Shown here: positions 55,520-64,000 of the stretch, in pieces | Numbering within the stretch: the first letter of the stretch is position 1 | How the letters are laid out: every line of letters starts with the position of its first letter | Translations under genes and position numbers: made by a program | Notes under the pieces: generated by a model | The model's database searches: none | Seen by the model: only the letters and a program-made list of their open reading frames with translations | Told to the model about the DNA's origin: nothing | Assembly: GCA_050084515.1 (NCBI GenBank) | Contig: CM114275.1 | Coordinates: 21,328,001-21,392,000 of the forward strand | DNA from: Blasia pusilla | Lineage: Eukaryota; Marchantiophyta; Marchantiopsida; Blasiales | Length of the DNA: 64,000 nt | Direction: 5' to 3'

Positions 55520-58500
55520 GAGCATTCACGAACAATATTTGGTGTAATTTCCAAACATTTTACTAATCGATATATACTAATATGGACATAGTAAGTTATT
55601 TCAAATTATCCAAATATTTTTGGGTGGGGTTAGTGAGTGCTTGTAATCATGACCAAAGCCAGCAAACTCCAAGAGATTGTGAAGGAACATTGGGAAGAAG
55701 TACAGATGGAAGGTGGAACATCAAGCAGATGGTAGTGCAAGTATTGTTCCTATTCTATGAAAACCTATCATAGCATACGGATGGTGGAGCATTTTAGACG
55801 AGAGAGATGAAAGATAAAGGATAGGAATCAGAATACCCATTATGCCAAATTATGTGTGAAGGTCCCTCCCAGCGTTCAACGGAATCTCATAAACAGGGTA
55901 CTAGTGGGAAATGGACAAAGAAGGGAAGTGAGACCTTCGAGTGAAGTGGAAGAGACGACTCCATTACAAATAGGTTTGCAACATACAAGAAATAGTATTT
56001 ATGTTGTGCAAAATGTTGATGGGATTGCGGACATACTACCGAGTGATAGTGTCAAAGAATGTAGAGGAGTTGTTGGGCCCATTCGAGGGAGTAGTAGTTC
56101 TGGGAAGAACCAAGCTAATCTGAGGGATTCTTTCAACATCCAAGGAATAGAAGTTGCGAATGACATGTGGGCGAAGTGTTTCTACGAATTTGGAATACGA
56201 TTCAACGTAGTACGACAAGATGCTTTCAAAGAAGCAGTCTTGGCAACAACAAAGATGAAAGGTTACTCACGTCCTAGTTACAATTCGTTACGCACCACCC
56301 TACTTGAGAAACATATGGGGAAGGTGAAGGAAATGGTGGATGGCAAATTGGAAAATTTGCGTTTGGGGCCACGATCATAACAGATTCTTGGACCAATATG
56401 AGGAGTGAGTCTTTAGTGAACATAATGGTCTCTTGTCCACAAGGTGGGGTCATGATTGAGTCGATAGACACCAAAGAGGAATCCCAAATGGTGGAATGGT
56501 TGGCAGCTCACATAAAGACGACTATCATGCGCATCGGTCCACAGAATGTGTTGCAACTTCTGACAGAAAATGCTAGCAATGAGTTAGCAACACGAAAACT
56601 TATTGAAGCAAAGTTCCCTCATAATATTTGGGATGGATGCGTATCATATTCTCTTGATCTAGTCTGCAAAGAATGGGATAAATGGCCTTGAGTGGACAGG
56701 ATTTTTGCACAAGCTCGTGAGATGGTAGTATTTGTGAAGACTAGAACTTGGGTGATGGCCAAATTTATGGAAACCAATCCAATGAAGAGATGATTGTTTC
56801 TTCCTACAAATACATGCTTTGCAACAAATTTTATCATGTTGGGACGCGTCTTAGAATTGAGGGAGGCATTCCACGCCATGGTTGCCACCAATGCTTTTTG
56901 GGAGTATATCAATGGCAGGGATGCGAGGCAAAAGGAGAAGGCACGATAGATTGAGACTACAGTGGCCAATCACAATTTTTGGATGGAGGATGAGGAGTTG
57001 TTTGCTGCGGCTCAACCAACTATTATTCTTTTGAGAGATTGTGATGGTCATAAAGCAACGACTGGGCATATTTATCTCTGTATTTTTTAGATAATGGAAG
57101 AGACCCATTATTTTCTTGTAACTCCATGGCTTGGTGTGGGCGAAAGGCATTGCGGTTATTTGTCACAATGTCTAGAGCTATAGAGATGGTCGATGTTATT
57201 TCTAGGTGGTGGGCACTTATCCACAACAAGTTACATGCAATAGGCTACATTCTCGCCCCTTACAATCTTCTTGATAGTGTTCAAGACGTCACTTCAAGTG
57301 TTGAGTGCGTGAGAGATTTCAAAAAATATCTGAAACTTTATGCAACGGGGGTGCATGGCCTCAATGTCACCGAGGCTAATTCTTATGTAAATACTTGCTT
57401 GCGAGAGTAGGGCAACATTGTGAACCATCAAGAAATATTTGTGGATGAATTTGGTAGGGAATTTGTTGATTCACTTAGTCCGTCTGATTGGTGGAGCATG
57501 CACAATCAAGGTGCACCAACATTGTGCTCTGCGGCTAAGTCCATATTAGCACAAGTGGTTTCTTCTTCTTCTTCCCCGGAGAGAAATTGGAGTAGTTTCA
57601 TCCACAGCAAGCACAAGAATAAATTGACCAACGCGCGTGCGAGGGATTTGGTTTACATCTACACAAACTCAAGGTTTGGAGACAAGGATGTTTCTCGAAA
57701 ATCAAGACAAGCGCTCTTGTACGAGCAATTCTTTTCAGAAAGGGATGGACAAGAACAAGCTAGAAGGTAGTAGAAGATGGTAGTGAATCTAGCTTGCATG
57801 CAAGAATCCGTGATGGTAATCATGAAGATAACCTTGACTTGCAATATGAGGATCTAGAGGAGGTGGATGTGATATGTGGAATTCATGGCATCAAAGGGAG
57901 AGAGGATACTCGTATCGGCAACACTGAAAATTTTGATTTCGAGGGGCTTGGAAGAGATAAAGATGATGTTGAAATGGAACACTGGATTCGAGAGCACAAA
58001 GAAGAGCAACAACGGAGGACTTCAAGCAAAGCCAATTTGCCCAAAACTTCTCCGAACACAACCTACGAACCTCAGATTGTTGCACCAATTGGAGTTCATA
58101 ATTATTCTACGGAGTCTAGTGAACCTATGCGAGATACTCCTCCACAATCTTTGAGCGCTCAAACGGTGGACTTAGTTGATGAGCCTAATGATAATGATGT
58201 TCTCATACCTATAGTTCCAAAATCTCAAGCCATCAATCAGGGCATAGATAGTTTATACATTTCCTCCGATGATGAAACAACTGCAATAGGAACTCGTCGC
58301 CGATCCACCCGACTTCGAACTATTGAGCCGCCAAATTACCGCTTACATCTTAATCCACCGGACCCAACCATAGAAGAGTAATTGAAAAATTTAGTGGGAC
58401 GTATTAGTAGATAATTGTAGCAAACTTTTTTTGTGTTGACTATTGTAAGAATGTCATTTTTACGACATTCCTTTTTATATATTTCTTGCTAATAAAACAT
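55520..58500 (+). pseudogene. hAT transposase pseudogene, right copy of a head-to-head pair
   Basis: ATG at 55,649 opens a BED-finger region (CKYCSYS) broken by stops. It is followed by the hAT region with VNIMVSCPQGGVMIESIDTK, LLTENASNELATRKLIEA (second Asp replaced by Glu) and CVSYSLDLVCKEWDKW. Unlike the left copy it continues to the C-terminal dimerisation domain: SDWWSMHNQGAPTLCSAAKS, then SSSSSPERNWSSFIHSKHKN and LTNARARDLVYIYTNSRF. An acidic tail frame (57,794-58,381) ends with ISSDDETTAIGTRRRSTRLR. The 5' end near 55,520 begins TAGAGCATTCACGAAC, plausible as a hAT terminus. No matching terminal repeat was found before the satellite. Confidence 0.85.
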
Positions 58501-58504
58501 TTAT

Positions 58505-61500
58505 TTTTACATTGAAGGTGAAATTGGTAAGTGTGATTTTTGAGGTCGTGGTCACAACTCCATTTTGCTCAAAAATTTTCAAGAGTGCTACAAACACAAC
58601 TCAGGAAAGTTGGACATGATGAAAAATGAAAAAACCTTCTTTCCATTGAAGGTTTAGTGGTTCCGGGCCAAAAAGTACTTACATATTTTTGAGGTTTTCC
58701 TTACATCTCCATTTTGATTGAAACTTGGCAAGAAAGGAACAGACACCTTGGAAACCATGTAGAAAAACTTTCAGCTCAAAATGGGAAAGTTAGACAAGGT
58801 GAAAAATGAAAAAACCTTATTTTGATAGAAGGTGTGATGGTTCCGGTCCAAAAAAGAGTTAGTAATTTTTGAGCTTTTGCTCACAACTCTATTTTTCTTG
58901 AAACTTGGCATTAGTGCTAGGGTCACCTTGGGGACCATGTTGGCCAAACTTCAACTCAAGATGACAAAGTTGGACAAGATGAGAAACAAAAAAACCTTAT
59001 TTGGATAAAAGGTCTGATGGTTGGGGTCCAAAAGGAAGTTAGTAATATTTGAGCTTTTCTCACAACTCCATACTTCCTAAAACTTGTCAAGCATGCTAGG
59101 ATCACCTTGGGAACCATGTTGGCCAAATTTCAGCTCAAGATGACAAAGTTGGACAAGATGAAAAATGAAAAAACCTTATTTTGGTAGAAGGTATGATTGT
59201 TCATGTCTAGAAAGGAGTTAGAAAATTTTGAGCTTTTGCTCACGACTTCATTTTTCCTGAAACTTGGCAAGAGTGCTAGATACACCTTGCGGAACATGTT
59301 TGCAAGATTTCACCTCAACATGACAAAGTTGGACAAGATGAAAAATGAAAAAACCTTATTTTGATAGAAGGTCTAATGGTTGGGGTCCAAAAAGGAGTTA
59401 GTAATTTTTGAGCTTTTTCTCACAACTCCATTTTGACTAAAACTTGGCTAGAGTATAACATGCACCTTGGGGATCACGTGGGCCAAATTTCAGCTCAAGA
59501 TGACAAATTTGGACAAGATGAAAAATGAAAAAAAACCATTTTTTCATAGAAGGTATGATGGTTAGGGTCCAAAAAAGAGTTAGTCATTTTTGAGCTTTTG
59601 CTCACAACTCCATTTTTCCTTAAACTTGGAAAGAGTTATAGATGCATCTTGAAGACCATGTTGGCCAAATTTCAACTCAAGATGACAAAGTTGGACAAGA
59701 TGAAAAATGAAAAAATCTTATTTTGATAGAAGGTATATTAGTTCGGGTCTACAAAGGAGTTAGTAATTTTTGAGCTTTTTCTCACAACTCCAATTTTCCT
59801 AAAACTTAGCAAGAGAGTAACATATACCCTGGAGACCATGTGAGCCAAATTTCAGCTCAAGATGACAAATTTGGAAAATATGAAAAATGAAAAAACCATT
59901 TTTTTCATAAAAGGTCTGATGGTTTGGGTCCAAAAAGGAGTTAGTAATTTTTGAGCTTTTTCTCACAACTCTATTTGTCTTGAAACTTGGCAAGAGTCCT
60001 ATAGGCATCTTTAATACCATGTTGGCCAAATTTGAGCTCAAGATGACAAATTTGGACAAGATGAAAAATGAAAAAACCTTATTTTGATAGAAGGTCTGAT
60101 AGTTCGGGTCCAAAAAGGAGTTAGTAATTTTTGAGCTTTTGCTCACAACTTCATTTTTATTGAAACTTGGGAGGAGTTCTAGATGCACCTTGGGGACCAT
60201 ATTGCCAAATTTCAGCTCTAATTTTTGAGCCTTTGCTCCCAATTCCATTTTGCAAAAAAAATGGCAAGACTACTAGATGAACCTTCTAGAACATTTGGGC
60301 CAAATTTAACCTCAAGATGAGAAAGTTGGACAAGATGAAAAATCATAAGACCTTTTCATTCAAGGTGTAATGGTTCAGATAAAAAAAAAAAAGGTAGTAA
60401 TTTTTTAGCTTTTTCTCACAACTCCATTTTCAGTGAAACTTGGCAAAAGTGTATCATGTACCTTGGGAACCATGTGGGCCAAATTTCAACTCAATATGAC
60501 CAAGTTAGACAAGATGAAAAATGAAAAACCTTATTTTGATTGAAGGTCTGATGGTTTGGGTCCAAAAAGGACTTGCCAAATTCTGAGCTTTCGGTCCCAA
60601 CTCCATTTTGCTTGAAAACTAGCAAGAGTGATAGATGCACCTTGGAAACCATGTGGGACAAATTTCACCTCAAGATGAGTAAGGTAGACAAGATGAAAAA
60701 TCATAAGACCTTCTTTTCATTCAAGGTTTAATGGTTCGGGTCAAAGAAAGAGATAGTAATTTTTGAGCTTTTTCTCAAAACTCTCTTTTCAGTTAAATTT
60801 TGCAAGAGTGTAACATGAACCTTGGGGACCATGTGCGCCAAATTTCAGCTCAAGATGAAAAATTTGGACAAGATGAAAAATGAAAAAACCTTATTTTGAT
60901 AGAAAGTCTGATGGTTCGGGTCAAAAAAGGACTAGTCAAATTTTGAGCTTATGGCCCCAACTCCATTTTGCATGAAAATCAACAAGGCTGCCAGATGCAC
61001 CTTGGAAACCATGTGGGCCAAATTTTACCTCAAGATGAAAATTTTGGACAAGATGAAAAATGAAAAAATCTTATTTTGATAGAAGGTCTGATAGTTCGGG
61101 TCCAAAAAGGTCTTGCCAAATTTTGAGCTTGTGGCCCCAACTCCATTTTGCATGAAAATTGGCAAGACTGCTAGATGCACCTTGGAGACCATGTGGGCCA
61201 AATTTTACCTCAAGATGACAAATTTGGACAAGATGAAAAATGAAAAAATCTTATTTTGATAGAAGGTCTGATGGTTCGGGTCCAAAAAGGATTTGCCAAA
61301 TTTTAAGCTTGTGGTCCCAACTCCATTTTTCTTGAAAGCTAGCAAGATTTTTGGATGCACCTTGGAGACCGTGTGGGCCAAATTTCACCTTAATTTGAGA
61401 AAGGTGAACAAGGTGAAAAATCATAAGACCTTCTTTTCATTCAAGGTTTAATGGTTCGGGTCTAAAAATGAGTAAGTAATTTTTGAGCTTTTTCTCACAT

Positions 61501-62380
61501 CTCCATTTTGCATTAAAATTAGCAATAATGCTAGATGTACCTTGGAGAATATGTGGGCCAAATTTCACATCAAGATGAGAAAGGTGGAGAAGGTGAAAAA
61601 TCATAACATCTTCTTTTCATTCAAGGTTTAATGGTTCGAGTCTAAGAATGAGTAAGTAATTTTTGAGCTTTTTCTCACATCTCCATTTTGCATTAAAATT
61701 GGCAAGACTGCTAGATGTACCTTGGAGACTATGTGGGCCAAATTTCACATCAAGATGAGAAAGGTGGAGAAGGTGAAAAATCATAACATCTTCTTTTCAT
61801 TCAAGGTTTAATGGTTTGGGTCCAAAAAGGAATTAGTAATTTTTGAGCTTTTGTTCATAACTTCATTTTATGTGAAACTTGGCAAGACTGCTAGATGCAC
61901 CTTGGGGACCATGTTGGAAAAATTTCAGCTCAAGATGATAAAGTTGGACAAGATGAAAAATGAAAAAAACCATTTTTTCGTAGAAGGTCTGATGGTTTGG
62001 GTCCAAAAAGGAATTAGTAATTTTTGTGCTTTTGCTCACAACTCTATTTTGCATGAAACTTTACTAGAGTTTAACATGCACCTTGAGGGAACACATGGGA
62101 TAAATTTCACTTCAAAATGTGAAAGTTGGACAAGATGAAAAATGAAAAACCCTTATTTTGATAGAAGGTCTGATGGTTCGGGTCCCAAATGGACTTGCCA
62201 ATTTTTGAGCTTGTGGTCCCAACTCTATTTTTCTTTAAACTTGGAAAAAGTGCTAGATGCGCCTTGGAGACTACGTGGGCTAAATTTTAGTTCAAGATGG
62301 AAATGTTGGACAAGATGTCCGGTTAAAGACCTTTTTTTTCATTCAAGGTTATCTGATTCGGGTCCAAAAGGTCATTTTAA
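58505..62380. repeat. 180-bp tandem satellite array, 21 full units and one truncated
   Basis: The conserved anchor (t)tggacaagatgaaaaatga recurs near 58611, 58791, 58971, 59150, 59330, 59510, 59692, 59872, 60052, 60328, 60508, 60687, 60866, 61046, 61226, 61406, 61586, 61766, 61946, 62128 and 62308, with a period of 179-182. The 276-base gap at 60,052-60,328 holds a partial unit. Units also share 'gagctttttctcacaactcc' and 'aaggtctgatggttcgggtc'. A second sequence type replaces 'cttattttgatagaagg' with 'cttcttttcattcaagg' at 60328, 60687, 61406, 61586, 61766 and 62308. Open frames in the array are by-products. Confidence 0.95.
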
Positions 62381-63200
62381 ACTTAATTTGGGATGAGACT
62401 TTGCCAGAGTGATAGATGTTATTTAGGGACCATCTGCACTATTCTATAGTGTTAGAAGATTGATTACATTTCACTTTAATTACATTCTTGCAATCAAATA
62501 TAAATGCTATCCTACTCCCTAGAGTAAATTCATCATTCCATAAAATTCACACCAAATCTATTCATTCTACATTAAAATTCAATTTCCCTTTCCATTACAT
62601 ATGAATCAAGACACATCTGAATTTATTTATCTAAAATTTTCAAATCTATAAAAATTTAGTAATATTTATATTCACATATTATAGTATTAAAAAAATGAAT
62701 TAATAAGTAAATTTGGTTTTCTATTCCATCCAAGTTCTTTCCAAATTCTACCCCATGCAACATTGGTCACTAAACAAAATTCATACATTATTTTTCTTTA
62801 CAATTCAATTCAAACATATATTTTCCTTCATTAATTTTGGAAAAAAAATTCATCCTTTTTCCAATCCCCATCTTTCAATAAATAAAAGAAAATCTCTTAT
62901 TTTGATGAGTTAGTAATTTTTTAGGAGTTAGTAATAAAAAAATTTAAAATTATATCAAACAAATCATTTAATTATGGTATCTTCTACCTTATCCAAGGAT
63001 TTATAACCCTAGAGAAAAATTTCATCCATTTCATGAACTCACTTCATGGACAACATTCGTGATTGGCTCACTTTCACAAGTTTCCTTAGTGGAATATTTT
63101 GAAAATATTTTACAACAAATGAGGAGTACCCCACAAAACATCTGGATTGAGAGGAACCTAATACTTCTGTACATTACAAAGATATAAATATCAACTCATT
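62381..63200. other. AT-rich spacer
   Basis: AT-rich DNA after the satellite. No gene, RNA or repeat structure was recognised. Confidence 0.5.
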
Positions 63201-63204
63201 CTCT

Positions 63205-63986
63205 CTAATCTGATTCACCGTTTGATATATGTAACACCGGTGCCGACGTCTCACCATTTCTTCCTCCTCTTCCCCTAGCTCTAGTCATGCGCATCCCACC
63301 TAGAAACATCTCCCACTCTCTCTCGAAGAATCCAAAGGGTTCCTCCTGCATTCGACGAGGGTAATAGTATCTTCGAGGATATCTGCCTTCAGTCCTTTGA
63401 GGAATATCTTGCCATAAGAAAGATGGCAAGATCAATTCGAGTCTCCTCAAAACAAGCTCATCCATCAATGGAATTTTGATGATGGTTTAGCACAAGTTGT
63501 CGAGTTGTGTTGGTGGCGTCTCGAACTTCTTGTGAATTCAACCCTTGAGTAAAGAAAAGTTTTCCACCTCTTGATTTTGGAGATCAATGGGTGTTCTCTA
63601 GATGAGCTCTCCTTGGTCGTATATGTCAATGAAGCGGACCAACCACGCTCGCATTGCCCGATCAATCCTCCGCTGGCAAGGGATTTCTACTTGAACCACC
63701 CCATTTATGTTCACTTTGGGGTTATAGTTCGATCGGGGGCTATGATGTTCCAAATTGAAAGTGAAATTTTCTTGCTCTTCGATTAATTTGCGATAAGTGG
63801 GTGGTGTATTTCCATCAGAAGTGGGGAAAGATATGCCAAAAAGGTGATAGAGTCTTCTTGACCAAGCTTGTCTATAAGTTGGACACTTGTGAGATAGTAG
63901 CATGGCCTTTTGAAGACAATATGAATTCCAATAACAAGCTTTACATGTGTATGTCAGGTAGCAACCTTCTGCATCAATGGGATTTT
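63205..63986 (-). pseudogene. Unrecognised gene with three in-frame stops, continuing to the window edge
   Basis: Two open segments (63,903-63,598 and 63,468-63,205) lie in the same frame, joined by a stretch that stays protein-like except for TAG, TGA and TAA codons. Upstream of the first Met the frame is open to a TAA at about 63,987, encoding a Cys/His-rich start (TYTCKACYWNSYC, then LLSHKC) that weakly recalls a MYND-type zinc finger. Downstream are hydrophobic/basic segments (RRIDRAMRAWLVRFIDIYDQ), then tyrosine/arginine-rich YPRRYYYPRR, and a C-terminal RARGRGGRNG tail. I cannot name the family. Each stop is one C-to-T change from a sense codon, which fits a recent pseudogene. Confidence 0.4.
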
Positions 63987-64000
63987 AGCAAATCATGCAT

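Noticed and set aside
58505-62380. CRISPR array or coding repeats
   Set aside because: There are no short conserved repeats alternating with unique spacers. Whole 180-bp units repeat, so it is a eukaryotic satellite. The frames in it (for example 61,851-62,138) are by-products.

Overview
This window is plant nuclear DNA. It holds one intact intron-rich gene, an activator-type AUXIN RESPONSE FACTOR (ARF), set among decayed transposable elements and satellite DNA. The short introns, the class-A ARF and the presence of DNMT3-type methyltransferase sequence fit a bryophyte best, perhaps a liverwort. That placement is inference. All transposon reading frames are broken by stops and frameshifts.

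Layout. At 0.75-13.9 kb a minus-strand Ty3/gypsy element (copy 1, about 3.28-10.52 kb) lies between two ~0.5 kb direct repeats, and a third fragment of the same family sits at 13.5-13.9 kb. A 272-bp foldback/MITE-like element follows at 14.18-14.45 kb. Between 14.7 and 18.96 kb is a GC-richer block with tetranucleotide repeats and no convincing gene. An AT-rich stretch then leads to a decayed chromodomain-type gypsy element (20.9-27.8 kb, minus) with two LTRs and a third partial LTR. More AT-rich DNA runs to 31.6 kb. The ARF locus has an upstream GC-balanced region from 31.6 kb and a coding sequence of 14 exons from 34,243 to 40,901 (932 codons plus stop). It is followed by a truncated Ty1/copia element (43.3-45.25 kb, minus), a duplicated copia segment, and gypsy copy 2 (46.26-53.64 kb, minus). 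Next are two hAT transposase pseudogenes arranged head to head as a large inverted repeat (53.7-58.4 kb) around a (GA)n spacer. A 180-bp satellite array of 21 full units plus one truncated unit occupies 58.5-62.4 kb. An unrecognised broken gene lies at the right edge.

The most notable system is the gypsy family present as copies 1 and 2. Its order is gag with CCHC knuckles, a spacer, a retropepsin-like protease, a cytosine-5 DNA methyltransferase domain, reverse transcriptase, RNase H, integrase, and a C-terminal PHD finger. The methyltransferase has motif I (DLFGG), motif IV (PCQ), motif VI (ENV), an AHxP...WWTN block resembling the DNMT3 AHRxRxFWGN block, and a motif IX-like ER..GFP/LGQ block. 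These are in the conventional DNMT3 order, not the rearranged DRM order. Both copies keep this architecture although they have diverged and broken independently, so the methyltransferase and PHD finger belong to the family and are not a one-off capture. A retroelement carrying both a DNA-methylation writer and a histone-tail reader could influence its own silencing or its choice of insertion site. That function is a hypothesis; only the architecture is visible here.
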